From a virus: a stretch of DNA of 64,000 nt. Shown in pieces: positions 8,134 to 16,727 of the stretch (positions are counted from its first letter, which is position 1; every line of letters begins with the position of its first letter). Where the stretch lies: the IMG/VR virus record IMGVR_UViG_3300025117_000031, positions 1 through 64,000 of that record; one strand, given 5' to 3'. The notes under the pieces are model-generated. The model was not told the DNA's origin and made no database searches. It saw only the letters and a program-made list of their open reading frames with translations. The position numbers and the translations under genes are program-made.

Positions 8134-8490
8134 ATGTCTCATAATCTCGATAGTCTCAAGTATCGTCTTCGCTACTTCAATTGCATCGAGAAGATTGCTG
8201 CAGCAACCAATAACGAGAAGACCGCAGCTTTCATGAAGCAGATTGCGGTTCGCCACCCCGAGATCTTCATGCGGACGGTGGAGGACATTTACGGGGCAAC
8301 GTCTTCATCGTCGCTTCTTTCCGAGAATGACCGGACTATTCTTGGCATGGCTACTAATGACCATGCTATCCAGGCCATTAAATATCGTCGCGAGAAGACG
8401 GGAGAGGGACTTCGAGAGGCGAAGGACTATGTTGTTCGTCTGTGCGAGCGCAACGGGATTGATTGCGGAATGAAGGTTTTTGTTGACTAA
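8134..8490 (+). CDS. Protein with an L7/L12 C-terminal-like segment
   Basis: 118 aa, AAGGAG site before ATG. Residues 85-108, AIKYRREKTGEGLREAKDYV, match the signature helix of the bL12 C-terminal domain (AIKxVRExTGLGLKEAKxLV). Cellular bL12 recruits translation GTPases. The rest (65+ residues N-terminal) is not the usual bL12 dimerisation domain. Huge phages are known to encode bL12 and bS21 homologues, so a ribosome-related role is plausible, but this helix also turns up in unrelated phage proteins. Confidence 0.6.
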   Translation: MSHNLDSLKYRLRYFNCIEKIAAATNNEKTAAFMKQIAVRHPEIFMRTVEDIYGATSSSSLLSENDRTILGMATNDHAIQAIKYRREKTGEGLREAKDYVVRLCERNGIDCGMKVFVD

Positions 8491-8517
8491 AACGCTTTGC
8501 TCCAATAGGAGGATAAA

Positions 8518-8700
8518 ATGCGCTTTTTCTTGAGCAAGAACAAGGACATGGACAAGACCTACACGGCTTCTTGCAACGATAGCAATCTGCCGCAAGAGAG
8601 CTTCGAGGTGGTTACGATTGACGAGATGAAGCGGCTTGTGGAGCTTGCTTTTAATCGCGGATACGATAAGCGCATCGAGGATGAACAGCTTGCCCGATAA
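8518..8700 (+). CDS. Hypothetical protein, 60 aa
   Basis: AGGAGG lies 6 bases before ATG 8518. Small, charged and soluble, with a helical C-terminal half (TIDEMKRLVELAFNRGYDKR). It follows the L7/L12-like gene by 27 bases and may share its transcript. Confidence 0.65.
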   Translation: MRFFLSKNKDMDKTYTASCNDSNLPQESFEVVTIDEMKRLVELAFNRGYDKRIEDEQLAR

Positions 8701-8704
8701 TTGA

Positions 8705-8797
8705 GTTTAAGGGGCGGCTGTATTTTTACAGCCTACGTTTACGAACAGCGTGATTGTGGTAGTCGCCGAAGATCCCACAGCCTCTTAAGTTTTAAGT
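8705..8797 (+). ncRNA. Structured RNA, multi-helix junction
   Basis: The ends pair over 10 bp (TTTAAGGGGC with GCCTCTTAAG). Inside are a 7-bp hairpin GGCTGTA-TTTT-TACAGCC and a hairpin TGTGG...CCACA near 8755-8780. About 93 nt; it could be a free RNA or a 5' leader of the cREC gene that starts at 8826. I do not recognise the class. Confidence 0.55.
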
Positions 8798-8825
8798 ATC
8801 TTCCCAACAAAAGAAAGAAAACAAA

Positions 8826-9155
8826 ATGAAGAAGCTTTTTTTAGATGACGAAAGGCAATGTCCTTCTGGCTGGGAGCCGGTGAAGACAGCAGAGGACATG
8901 ATTTATCTTCTTAGAACCCTCCAAAACGTTTCAGAGGTTTCTTTTGATCATGATTTGGGCGATGGACTTAAGACGGGTATGGATGTTATCAACTGGATGG
9001 ACGAGTGGATGTTTTTTCATCGAGACTGGAATCCTCCGACTGTCAACATCCACAGTGCAAACCCAAAGGGCGTCGAGAATATGAAGCGCGCTCTCTTGAG
9101 AATGGAAGAGAGATACGGAAAGAAGATTTTTGGTAGAGTTTGGTCCACAACGTAA
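8826..9155 (+). CDS. Receiver-like cREC domain protein
   Basis: 109 aa. Acidic residues at the start (KKLFLDDERQ) and in VSFDHDLGDGLKTG are the pattern of the 'cyclic-phosphate processing receiver' (cREC) family rather than of a classical two-component receiver. That family has been linked computationally to RNA-end processing and repair. The phage also has RNA ligase, Thg1 and nucleotidyltransferase genes, which fits. A structured RNA lies immediately upstream. Confidence 0.65.
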   Translation: MKKLFLDDERQCPSGWEPVKTAEDMIYLLRTLQNVSEVSFDHDLGDGLKTGMDVINWMDEWMFFHRDWNPPTVNIHSANPKGVENMKRALLRMEERYGKKIFGRVWSTT

Positions 9156-9171
9156 TCAGAAAGAAAACAAA

Positions 9172-9270
9172 ATGTCGTATTATCACAACGGATATAATTC
9201 CGAAAAGACTCTCGATTATGCAACAGGCTTTCTTGTTTTTTGTTTTGTTCTTGTTGTTCTTTTCGCTTGA
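9172..9270 (+). CDS. Tiny membrane protein, 32 aa
   Basis: ATG 9172 after AGAAAGAAAACAAA, a leader shared by neighbouring genes. It translates to a polar N-terminus with Tyr and one hydrophobic helix (GFLVFCFVLVVLFA) that ends the protein. Confidence 0.5.
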   Translation: MSYYHNGYNSEKTLDYATGFLVFCFVLVVLFA

Positions 9271-9325
9271 GTTTTGTTCCCGCCGATTATAATGGGGAAA
9301 CTTTCAGACAAGAGGTAAAAAGAAA

Positions 9326-9550
9326 ATGGACACCATAACCACAGACTACGAAAAGAAGGCTTTGCTGCTTAGTGAGAGGATTAACGACCAGGCAAATGTT
9401 TTTTTTAAGATGGTTTCGCATCTTTCTTTCAAAGAAGAGGAAAGGAATTTGTTGTTGAGCATTCTGCATTCAGCGTACTCCAGCGGGTTTTTTGATGGTT
9501 CGATGGAAGCATCTTATCCTGGGGTTGTTCTCAAGGCAGAGGAAAAGTAA
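9326..9550 (+). CDS. Hypothetical protein, 74 aa
   Basis: Soluble, helical and acidic. A ribosome-site-like AAGAGGTAAAAAG precedes ATG 9326, and TATAAT at 9288 may be part of a weak promoter. It stops one base before the next ATG. Confidence 0.65.
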   Translation: MDTITTDYEKKALLLSERINDQANVFFKMVSHLSFKEEERNLLLSILHSAYSSGFFDGSMEASYPGVVLKAEEK

Positions 9551-9551
9551 A

Positions 9552-9857
9552 ATGAAAGCGATTTATTATATTGTGGCTGCGGCTATTGCCCTTTTCGTGT
9601 CTGTGCTTCAGGTGGCTTGGAATTCATGGGTGATCATGTGTATTTGGGATTGGTATAATCTTTCTTTTTTCTTTCCCTTTGTTTTGAATTTTTATACAAC
9701 GGCTGGAATTCTGATGATTGTTTATATTATTCGGCAAAAGCCATATAAGAAGCACAAGGAAGAAGAACTTCTTGCAGAGACGGCTCCGCTTTGGTGTCCA
9801 TTTCTTGTTGGGGCAAGCTTTCTGTCTATTGCTTGGCTTCTTCTGAAGATTTTTTAA
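9552..9857 (+). CDS. Membrane protein, 101 aa
   Basis: Start 9552 chosen because it follows AGAGGAAAAGTAAA and lies one base after the previous stop. Three hydrophobic segments (YYIVAAAIALFVSVLQ, FFFPFVLNFYTTAGILMIVY, PFLVGASFLSIAWLLL) with a charged KKHKEEE loop. Function unknown. Confidence 0.7.
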   Translation: MKAIYYIVAAAIALFVSVLQVAWNSWVIMCIWDWYNLSFFFPFVLNFYTTAGILMIVYIIRQKPYKKHKEEELLAETAPLWCPFLVGASFLSIAWLLLKIF

Positions 9858-9899
9858 TTGAAACTTTAAGCTAGAAGAAATCGTGAAAGGATATAAAAA

Positions 9900-11327
9900 A
9901 TGGGAAACGTTACAATTAAGAAATTTCAAATTCATAAGCCGATTGGACTTTCTTGGCAGGAGTTTGGGAAAAAGATTCGTTTACTGTCAGAACAATGTTC
10001 AGACATAAAAAACACTTATGCTGTAGAATATTATTTAGCAGATAGAAAGAATTTAGAAATAGAAAACAAGCTGCTCTCGTCTTTTGAATTTAAAAACGGC
10101 AAGTATGATAAATCTTCAAAGGAGGGGTGTCTTAAGTCTAAAACCTATCATACTCTGGTTAAACCAAAATATCTCTTGATTTCTACTCCGATTATGGAAG
10201 GACTTAAAATACAAGTTGGAGACTTTTATGTGAGACACAGGTTTGCAACTTTAGTAAAAAAAGAAGAGTCTGTTTTGTTCTTTAAAAGAACAAGCCCAGT
10301 TCCCTTCCCCAAGGGCAGTTATGAACTCTTTTTGTCCGAGGAGAAAGAATTTTGTGTTAGGCTTACAACAGGGTCAAAGAGTGTTCCCAAAGAGGAAAGA
10401 AAAATTAGCTTTGTTTTAAAAAGTTCAAAGCTTCCTGCTTTTCTCAAAAAAGAAATGAAGAGTATGTGGGAAGGGAGGCTTGGAACCGGAGAGTGCTATT
10501 TGCAGATAAAAGATAATAAGATTTTCTTTCTTGTGTCTTGCAAACACCCTCCGGTTGTCACAGAGCTAGACTCAAATGTTATTATGGGAATTGATTTGGG
10601 GATAGCGCATCCGTGGACTATTGCTTTTTCTAATTCCGAAAAGCGGGACTTTTCAATGGATGCTTCTTTAATACGAAAAAATCAAACCCAATTTCGGGAA
10701 AGAAGAAGAAGTATTCAAAGAGGATATAAAAACTATGAAGAGCGCAAAGGAAGAGGACGAAAGAAAGCCCTAGAGCCAACGCTTTCAATCGAAAACAGGG
10801 AGAGTAGTTGGGCAGATACAATGAACCACAAAATGTCTAAAGCATTGATTAACCGAGCAATAAAAGAAGGAGCTAAAACCATTCAAATGGAAAACCTTTC
10901 TGGCATTACTGCCGGGAAAAAGCCAAAGTTTCTTAAAAATTGGAGATATTTTGATCTTCAAACAAAGATAGAATATAAGGCAAAGATTGTGGGAATTAAG
11001 GTTGTGAAGATAAATCCTCAATACACGTCTCAAAGGTGTTCAGAGTGTGGAACGATCCACGAAGATAATCGCAAGACACAAGAAAAATTTGTTTGTGTTT
11101 CTTGTGGATATACTGCAAACGCAGATTATAATGCAGCAAAAAACATTGCTACAAAAGACATAGAAAATATGATTAAGGAATATTGCATAAAAAACAAACT
11201 TCCTTACCGTGGATTAAAGGATGATGAGTATGAATGTGAGGAGACTGGTACGTCGGAGACGGAAGAGTCTTCAACAAGACGAGAAGAAGAAAAAGCTGTT
11301 GACAAAAGCATAGAAGATGTGCTATAG
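9900..11327 (+). CDS. RuvC nuclease of the TnpB / miniature Cas12 class
   Basis: 475 aa; ribosome site GAAAGGAT before ATG. Split RuvC domain with Asp232 in GIDLGIAHPWTIA, Glu331 in IQMENLSGI and Asp409 in NADYNAAKNIA, plus a zinc finger Cys380/383/399/402. An arginine-rich bridge-like helix (FRERRRSIQRGYKNYEERK) lies between RuvC-I and II. About 230 N-terminal residues and an acidic 45-residue tail are longer than in a typical 380-400 aa TnpB. No tnpA or transposon ends are seen, and a CRISPR array begins 300 bases downstream on the same strand. It may be a domesticated TnpB or a compact Cas12-like effector; either would be RNA-guided. Confidence 0.85.
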   Translation: MGNVTIKKFQIHKPIGLSWQEFGKKIRLLSEQCSDIKNTYAVEYYLADRKNLEIENKLLSSFEFKNGKYDKSSKEGCLKSKTYHTLVKPKYLLISTPIMEGLKIQVGDFYVRHRFATLVKKEESVLFFKRTSPVPFPKGSYELFLSEEKEFCVRLTTGSKSVPKEERKISFVLKSSKLPAFLKKEMKSMWEGRLGTGECYLQIKDNKIFFLVSCKHPPVVTELDSNVIMGIDLGIAHPWTIAFSNSEKRDFSMDASLIRKNQTQFRERRRSIQRGYKNYEERKGRGRKKALEPTLSIENRESSWADTMNHKMSKALINRAIKEGAKTIQMENLSGITAGKKPKFLKNWRYFDLQTKIEYKAKIVGIKVVKINPQYTSQRCSECGTIHEDNRKTQEKFVCVSCGYTANADYNAAKNIATKDIENMIKEYCIKNKLPYRGLKDDEYECEETGTSETEESSTRREEEKAVDKSIEDVL

Positions 11328-11335
11328 TTATGTCA

Positions 11336-11625
11336 TTCTTGGGGCGGCAATAGCCACAAGATAAAGTTCTTTGAAAAACTGAATAAAGAATAAATTTGGG
11401 AATAGAATACAGTTTTGTATTCTGGGCGTGGTCCCACGCCCTAATCTGAGAAAGTGGCCCAAGAAAGTCTTAATAAAATAAGACTGGTATGGCAATACTC
11501 TCGGAAAGCCGTGCGGAGTTTCCGCCTACAGAAGCATGTATAGCAAAGAATAAATTCTTTGACGGATATGCTATTCCCGCATGTGGCAGGGGAGCCACAG
11601 TTGGGTATGACTTCGATGTCATAGA
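11336..11625 (+). other. Structured leader between the RuvC nuclease gene and the CRISPR array
   Basis: No gene. Hairpins visible: GGCGTGG-TC-CCACGCC near 11425, CGGAAA/TTTCCG at 11502-11524, AAAGAAT/ATTCTTT at 11545-11560, and TGTGGC/GCCACA at 11582-11599. The stretch CCCGCATGTGGCAGGGG (11576-11592) looks like a decayed CRISPR repeat. This is where an omegaRNA or tracrRNA of the upstream nuclease, or the CRISPR leader, would be expected. I find no long anti-repeat to the CRISPR repeat. Confidence 0.5.
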
Positions 11626-11897
11626 GTCTCCCCCGCGTGTGCGGGGATGGACCTGGCAAAAGCGTGGTCGAAGGCTAAAAAAAGATGTCTCCCCCGCGTG
11701 TGCGGGGATGGACCAGCCCCGGTGCCAACATTTTTCCCCCGTCCTACGTCTCCCCCGCGTGTGCGGGGATGGACCTTCTGCCAAGAGCACAGAAAAAAGA
11801 TCCTGAAAGTCTCCCCCGCGTGTGCGGGGATGGACCTTCTTCTAATGTGCAGCCTAATAGCGTCAACGTGTCTCCCCTGCGTGTGTGGGGATGGACC
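11626..11897 (+). CRISPR. CRISPR array: five 28-bp repeats, four 33-bp spacers
   Basis: Repeats begin at 11626, 11687, 11748, 11809 and 11870; every spacer is exactly 33 bp (period 61). The repeat has a 6-bp stem CCCCGC-GTGT-GCGGGG and ends GGATGGACC, the size and hairpin of type I-E repeats. The last repeat has two changes, marking the trailer end; the leader is therefore on the left. No cas1, cas2, cas3 or cascade gene is in the window. Spacers are unique and I see no protospacer for them here. The array could be read by a host type I-E system or by the adjacent RuvC nuclease. Confidence 0.95.
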
Positions 11898-11928
11898 CCG
11901 AAACTTCCGAACAAGAGAGAAAAAAGAA

Positions 11929-12156
11929 ATGCTAGCGACAACGGTTTCGATCCACGTCGACAAGACCTCGATGAAGATCGCCAAGACTCTTTCGACAATC
12001 AATCCTCCGGGGTCGGAGATTTTCGGGCTTGTGCGTCGAGGTGGGGCGATCAGTGGTGCGGCTCTCTCGCTTGCCAATGGAGTTCTGGTTGACGCAATCA
12101 ACGGATGTTTTCGTCGCCTTCCGTCGAGCTATCGTCTGACGGCAAAGGAGGGGTGA
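11929..12156 (+). CDS. Hypothetical protein, 75 aa
   Basis: ATG 11929 follows AGAGAGAAAAAAGAA just after the last CRISPR repeat. Soluble; the middle has a glycine/alanine-rich patch (RRGGAISGAALSLANG). Next gene starts 2 bases after its stop. No family recognised. Confidence 0.55.
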   Translation: MLATTVSIHVDKTSMKIAKTLSTINPPGSEIFGLVRRGGAISGAALSLANGVLVDAINGCFRRLPSSYRLTAKEG

Positions 12157-12157
12157 G

Positions 12158-12394
12158 ATGGACTTCACGAACTTTGACAGAGATTCTCAAAAAAAGAAGA
12201 TTGTTGAAAACGTAAAGAACAACTATGCAAAGGCGATTGTAGAATCCCTTCGACAAGCGGCAAATGCAATTGATTTTGCGAGAAAGAACAGTTCACTTCC
12301 GGCAGAAAGAATCATTTCTGTTTTGAGAAACTGTAACAATGATTGTTTGAGCCTCGTAGAGACATACTTGTCTGTGGACAACGGGAGGGATTAG
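12158..12394 (+). CDS. Hypothetical protein, 78 aa
   Basis: AAAGGAGG site 6 bases before the ATG, inside the previous gene's end. Helical and soluble. One base separates it from the next gene, so 11.9-13.1 kb is a four-gene unit with coupled translation. Confidence 0.7.
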   Translation: MDFTNFDRDSQKKKIVENVKNNYAKAIVESLRQAANAIDFARKNSSLPAERIISVLRNCNNDCLSLVETYLSVDNGRD

Positions 12395-12395
12395 A

Positions 12396-12614
12396 ATGTT
12401 ACTGATTGAAGAAATCAAAAAGCTAAAGGAAATTATTTGTTTGCTTGCGAAAGCGCATCAGATTGTTTCCAATCTTTCTATAACAAATCAAAAAGCCTCC
12501 GACGAGATAACTTTTCACATTATTCAGATGTACATGAGTCTGTGTAGTAAGGAAGAAACCGAAGAGCTTTACAAGATGATTGTTGGGGTTTTGGGAGAGA
12601 AGAGGGAGAAGTAA
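12396..12614 (+). CDS. Hypothetical protein, 72 aa
   Basis: GGGAGG site before ATG. Helical (LLIEEIKKLKEIICLLAKAHQ) and soluble. Its stop abuts the start of the following gene. No recognised family. Confidence 0.7.
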   Translation: MLLIEEIKKLKEIICLLAKAHQIVSNLSITNQKASDEITFHIIQMYMSLCSKEETEELYKMIVGVLGEKREK

Positions 12615-13106
12615 ATGTTTTTTGAACACAAACGTTCTTACCGACATGAATATAAGGGAGAACGCGAGTTTGAATCTTACAAAGATAAACAAGGAAATCA
12701 AGTTTACGCAAAGGTCGTGGAAATTAATCCTCGTTTTTGGAAGTCTGGCGGATACTTAGAATTCCGGTATCTGGAGAAGTTTCTTTCCAAAGAGGAACAA
12801 AAGGACGGTTCTTATCTTATTTCCGACCAAGAACGAGAAGTTACTCGTTTTACGATTTATGACACCGATTCCTTCCACAAAATAAAAAGAAGCAAACCCA
12901 ATCTTTTTTTCTTTATTCCTTCTGGGTTTCAATCAATGATGATTACGGGTATAGCAAAGGAAGAGATCACGGGGGAGGCTGCAGATTCTGCACTTTGGGA
13001 CATTTTTTATAGTAACATCGTGAAAACAAAGGCTTTTAAAGAGTTTCTACCCTTGGTCCACGAGTATTATATAGATTTTGAAAGAAAGGCAAAGAAGAAA
13101 GATTAA
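12615..13106 (+). CDS. Hypothetical protein, 163 aa
   Basis: Starts on the base after the previous stop, with GAGGGAGAAG upstream. Mixed alpha/beta composition with many Lys, Glu and aromatic residues. Last gene of the unit that begins after the CRISPR array. Not recognised. Confidence 0.7.
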   Translation: MFFEHKRSYRHEYKGEREFESYKDKQGNQVYAKVVEINPRFWKSGGYLEFRYLEKFLSKEEQKDGSYLISDQEREVTRFTIYDTDSFHKIKRSKPNLFFFIPSGFQSMMITGIAKEEITGEAADSALWDIFYSNIVKTKAFKEFLPLVHEYYIDFERKAKKKD

Positions 13107-13163
13107 AAACAGCTTGCTTTAAAGAAAGAAATTTGATACTATTGGTTTTATAGGGAGGAACAA

Positions 13164-13358
13164 ATGGACAAGCAGAAGTATCAAATTCGAAATGTCTCGA
13201 AGGCCATTGTCAACGGACAGAACAGAAAGATGTTCCAGCTTTGGGCATTTATGTCCAAGAGCGGCTGCTGGGTCTACAGCGGGACCTTTACTGCGCCAGT
13301 GAGGACCGCAAAGAAGAACCTTTTTGATTTTGTGTGTCTCCATGGTTGCGAAGATTAA
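13164..13358 (+). CDS. Hypothetical protein, 64 aa
   Basis: AGGGAGG site 8 bases before ATG 13164; weak promoter-like sequence (TTGATACTATTGG) just upstream. Basic, with a possible small beta fold (FMSKSGCWVYSGTFTAPV). Not recognised. Confidence 0.65.
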   Translation: MDKQKYQIRNVSKAIVNGQNRKMFQLWAFMSKSGCWVYSGTFTAPVRTAKKNLFDFVCLHGCED

Positions 13359-13427
13359 AAAGAAAACTTTCTTCTTGCTCTTTTATTCGGGTTTTGATAG
13401 TTAGGGTTAGAGAGCAAGGGGAAGGCG

Positions 13428-13685
13428 ATGTCACGCAGCTACAAGAAGACGCCAGTTTTTAACAATGCCCGTACCTCCAATCGCAAGGAGGATAGGACAG
13501 ATAACAACCGGAGCCGTCGGCACAAGGAAAAACAAATTATTAAGAGTGCCGATTTTGATCCCGAAGGGGATATTTTCCCGGAAGCCAATGAAATTTCCAC
13601 ACCTTGGGAATGGGGGTGCGACGGATGGAGGTGGGTTGATCTTGATAAGTGGGCTGAACCACACCACAAGAAGATGGGGAAGTAG
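13428..13685 (+). CDS. Small basic phage protein (SRSYKKTPV family)
   Basis: 85 aa with AAGGGGAAGGCG before ATG. The opening MSRSYKKTPVFNNA followed by a basic stretch RSRRHKEK is a pattern I associate with small conserved phage proteins of unknown function; the C-terminus is acidic then Trp-rich (TPWEWGCDGWRWVD). Confidence 0.65.
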   Translation: MSRSYKKTPVFNNARTSNRKEDRTDNNRSRRHKEKQIIKSADFDPEGDIFPEANEISTPWEWGCDGWRWVDLDKWAEPHHKKMGK

Positions 13686-13692
13686 TTTTTTA

Positions 13693-13721
13693 TTGACTCT
13701 TGGGGAAAACTCTTGTATAAA
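13693..13721 (+). promoter_or_regulatory. Promoter
   Basis: TTGACT, 17 bases, TATAAA, 35 bases before ATG 13757. Confidence 0.75.
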
Positions 13722-13756
13722 GAGAGATAACTTCCGAGCAAGAAAGAAAAAAGAAA

Positions 13757-14173
13757 ATGTCGAAGACGAACAGCACCACCGCTCTCATCAACTTCTGCAA
13801 CAACAACAACGGGGGGTTCAATAAGACTGAGCTTTCCATTTATGTTCAGAACAACGGAAACCCGGAAAGATTGGGGGTGTTTATTCGGGACATTATTGGA
13901 GAGTCGAGCTTCCCGAATTATCTAAACATTGAGGCGGGAGCACGATTTCTCGAAGATCTTTTGAATTCTGAGGAATACAGGGCTCATACTGTTAAGGCTT
14001 CTTGGAAGTCGAAGGCGGATTACATTTATAACATCTCAAGGACGTCCCGCTATTGGGCGATGGACGTCTCGCACGAGGGCGAGGAGGTGTACAACGGAAT
14101 GGTTTCGGAGTTTAAGGGAGAGGTGGAGATCGTTTCTGTTACGATCCCTCTCGATTCCTCTTCTTCGTTCTAG
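13757..14173 (+). CDS. Hypothetical protein, 138 aa
   Basis: Leader AAGAAAGAAAAAAGAAA before the ATG and its own promoter. N-terminal half looks helical, with an asparagine run (FCNNNNGGF); the C-terminus ends in a serine run. Not recognised. Confidence 0.7.
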   Translation: MSKTNSTTALINFCNNNNGGFNKTELSIYVQNNGNPERLGVFIRDIIGESSFPNYLNIEAGARFLEDLLNSEEYRAHTVKASWKSKADYIYNISRTSRYWAMDVSHEGEEVYNGMVSEFKGEVEIVSVTIPLDSSSSF

Positions 14174-14205
14174 ACAAAATCCTAAAAGCCTCAAGTTTTT
14201 TCTTA

Positions 14206-14234
14206 TTGACCTTTCCAAAAAGTTGTGTTATTAT
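14206..14234 (+). promoter_or_regulatory. Promoter
   Basis: TTGACC, 17 bases, TATTAT, 34 bases before ATG 14269. It may drive the whole tandem family down to 18.2 kb, since I see no terminator in between. Confidence 0.7.
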
Positions 14235-14268
14235 TCTTTTGTTCAACACCACAAGAGAAAGAAAAACA

Positions 14269-14706
14269 ATGTCAAACACAAATCTTCGTGAATCTCCGGT
14301 TCTTTTCGAGTGTGCTCGTTACCTTAAAAGGGAGCTGGCAGATTATCCAGGACTTAATGTTCTTGCACAGAGCCTTTACGACGTTCTCTTGATTGCCCTA
14401 GAGGAGGAGAGGGCAAAGGCTGTCCCGGAGCTGCCCAAAACCGAGGAAATTAAGCCTGGGCCAACCTCAGCAACGGAGGAGATGTTTCTTGAAGGCAGGG
14501 ATACTAACGTGAATTGTTCCGATTCCGATTGGATTGCTGGTCGTTTGGGACACAATCCTTATTGGAGAAATTGTAAAGAAGGGAATCACAATTTGACGCA
14601 CGAGCCGGATGACCAGGGATTTTATCAGTGTGTAGATTGTGGACGGACTTTCTTCTTGGATGCAAACACAAGAAAAATCATAGAGAGACGAAGTTTCGAA
14701 AAGTAG
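14269..14706 (+). CDS. Protein with C-terminal zinc-ribbon-like motif, 145 aa
   Basis: ATG 14269 follows AGAGAAAGAAAAACA. The C-terminal third has NCKEGNHNL...YQCVDCGRTFF, i.e. Cys-x4-His and Cys-x2-Cys, probably one zinc site. N-terminal half is helical and acidic. First gene behind the 14.2 kb promoter. Confidence 0.65.
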   Translation: MSNTNLRESPVLFECARYLKRELADYPGLNVLAQSLYDVLLIALEEERAKAVPELPKTEEIKPGPTSATEEMFLEGRDTNVNCSDSDWIAGRLGHNPYWRNCKEGNHNLTHEPDDQGFYQCVDCGRTFFLDANTRKIIERRSFEK

Positions 14707-14710
14707 AATT

Positions 14711-15322
14711 ATGTCCAACACACAAAAAAAAGAAGATCTCTACCCTTCCAGTGGTATTCTTGGATATCTTTTTTTTGAATTTTCTGGACATTATGCTTCA
14801 AACACCTGGAATAACAAACTAAGACGGTCTATTAATTCTTTTGTTCTTGATTATGAAAAGTCTATTGTAGAGTCAAAACTTTTTACTTCTGAATTCAATA
14901 AAAACTTTCATTTGGTTTCCGATAAACACAAAAGACGAAATAAAAGAAATCGAGCAAAGATTGTTCTTTGTCAAGTTTTATCCGTTAACAAGCTTTATTC
15001 CAAAATCAAAGAATATCGGCATGTTTCCAATTTGTGCAGCGATTTAGAGCACAATCTTTATCATTCTTCTTTAGGAGAACTTGACGTTAAAAATCCGGGT
15101 GTTATCTGTTTGGCAGAAGATAAAAGGTTTGGCATTTGCCTTCCGATGAATAAAGAGGTTTACGATTATTTCATTGTCAATAAAAACACAGACTATGCAG
15201 CAACAACGAAAAGAACTTTATCTTCGATTGGAACGGGAGGAGGTATTTTTTCGTCCACAAGGGATGTGGGATATATTCTAAAGCTTTCCGGGCATTTGAT
15301 TATCCCCGAGAGAGAAGAATAA
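14711..15322 (+). CDS. Tandem family protein, member 1 (203 aa)
   Basis: Starts 4 bases after the previous stop. Opens with LGYLFFEFSG and near residue 140 carries FGICLPMNKEVYDYF, the family motif seen as GIIIPLTEETYNVF in later members. The central part is basic. Family unknown; six more members follow in the same direction to 18.2 kb. Confidence 0.65.
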   Translation: MSNTQKKEDLYPSSGILGYLFFEFSGHYASNTWNNKLRRSINSFVLDYEKSIVESKLFTSEFNKNFHLVSDKHKRRNKRNRAKIVLCQVLSVNKLYSKIKEYRHVSNLCSDLEHNLYHSSLGELDVKNPGVICLAEDKRFGICLPMNKEVYDYFIVNKNTDYAATTKRTLSSIGTGGGIFSSTRDVGYILKLSGHLIIPEREE

Positions 15323-15323
15323 A

Positions 15324-15719
15324 ATGTTGTATTATTTCTTGGAAAGTAGGGAAGCTCCACACGTTCTAACCGAAGAAGCAAAAAAGAAGGTAGCAGAGTT
15401 TTTCTCGAAAGGGCCAAACCCCTATGGAAGTAGATTACCCATATATACCGATGAAATTGTGATTTTCTTTCTATCGCCAAAGAATTGGCCAGTAGACATA
15501 AAGTATTTTGCTCTTACAGGTTGGGCAAGAAAGGTCTCAGGTGTGAGGTTTATAGAGTGGAGAGAATACGAGTTGAAAGCTCCACTATCACAGGAAGGGC
15601 GTGACTGGTCTTTGGGAACTAAAATTCCAATCACAGAGGAAACTTACAGTGTAGTGAACAATAAAGAGATTTTCCTAAAGCCGCTTCCTTTTCTAATTGT
15701 TGAGGAAGAAAAAGATTGA
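15324..15719 (+). CDS. Tandem family protein, member 2 (131 aa)
   Basis: One base after member 1. Ends with SLGTKIPITEETYSVV...LPFLIVEEE, the clear family C-terminus; the N-terminal half differs from the others. The next gene starts at or just after its stop. Confidence 0.65.
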   Translation: MLYYFLESREAPHVLTEEAKKKVAEFFSKGPNPYGSRLPIYTDEIVIFFLSPKNWPVDIKYFALTGWARKVSGVRFIEWREYELKAPLSQEGRDWSLGTKIPITEETYSVVNNKEIFLKPLPFLIVEEEKD

Positions 15720-15721
15720 CA

Positions 15722-16222
15722 ATGCAACTTAATTCTCGGCAAAGACGACAAAAAATGGAGAGAGAGCAGAAAGCCGAAACAATAGGGCATTTCTTTATTG
15801 AGTTCTCAGAAAGAGAATACAGCAAGTATCAGCCTGAAGATTCCCAATATTATTACTATAACAAAGACTTTCTTGAGTGTTTGTCGACAGTTAGAGATGT
15901 TATTTTGTTTCCAAAAGACTTTCCTCTTATTCCAAGAAAATATTATAGCAGAATGATGTTGATCAAAGTTAAAAAAATCGGGGTTAATCGGTATTTGTAC
16001 AGAGAAAATCTTGTTAAGCCGTGTTTTAACGAGTTCCGAAAGAAATACTTTGCCAAAACAAACGGCTTTTTCCATGTGGCGCACGATGAATTTCTTGGAT
16101 TGTCAATCCCAATCACAAGAGAGACTTACGATGTATTGTTGGGAAGAAGAAAAGAAAAAGAACCAGTGTTTGTGTTTAATAACAACGTATTGAATACTGG
16201 TCTTTTGATTTTACCAAGATAA
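15722..16222 (+). CDS. Tandem family protein, member 3 (166 aa)
   Basis: ATG 15722 is used; TTG 15716 and ATG 15755 are alternatives, none with a strong ribosome site. Segments IGHFFIEFSE and FLGLSIPITRETYDVLLG mark the family; it ends TGLLILPR. Basic overall. Confidence 0.65.
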   Translation: MQLNSRQRRQKMEREQKAETIGHFFIEFSEREYSKYQPEDSQYYYYNKDFLECLSTVRDVILFPKDFPLIPRKYYSRMMLIKVKKIGVNRYLYRENLVKPCFNEFRKKYFAKTNGFFHVAHDEFLGLSIPITRETYDVLLGRRKEKEPVFVFNNNVLNTGLLILPR

Positions 16223-16227
16223 ACAAA

Positions 16228-16710
16228 ATGCAAAGCCTAAAAACAGAAGACTTGACACAGACAGATTATTTCTTTTATGGTCCCTATTTTGGGAACAATA
16301 CAAAAAATTCAATAGTTGTAAATTATACTTTAAGTAACTCTAGCAGTTGGGAGTTTTTTGATCACTCGTTTGAATTTTTAAAGTGGAGTCGTGCTATTCT
16401 AGCTTTAGTGCCTCAAAACCCAATTCTTGATAGATCATGTGGTGGGTTTTCCCAAGACACAAGAAATAAAATTTGTCGAGGAGTCGTAGAGCAATTAACC
16501 GAAACGCACAAAACGTTCCTATTCAAGAGATTTTTTGAAGAGTCTGTGCAGAAGGACGGAATCGATAAGGAATACATAGAGTTAAACGCACAAGAGCACG
16601 TAGGTATTATAATTCCATTGACAGAAGAGACCTATAATGTATTCTATAAAGAGCCGGATTTAAGAAGAAGCGTATTTCCTCTTTTTATTCCAAAGCCATG
16701 GAGACTGTAA
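16228..16710 (+). CDS. Tandem family protein, member 4 (160 aa)
   Basis: Opening TDYFFYGPYFG, central FSQDTRNKICRGVVEQL and C-terminal VGIIIPLTEETYNVFYK define the best-conserved form of the family. It shares these three blocks with member 5, its nearest paralogue. Confidence 0.7.
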   Translation: MQSLKTEDLTQTDYFFYGPYFGNNTKNSIVVNYTLSNSSSWEFFDHSFEFLKWSRAILALVPQNPILDRSCGGFSQDTRNKICRGVVEQLTETHKTFLFKRFFEESVQKDGIDKEYIELNAQEHVGIIIPLTEETYNVFYKEPDLRRSVFPLFIPKPWRL

Positions 16711-16727
16711 ACTAACAGGTATATAAA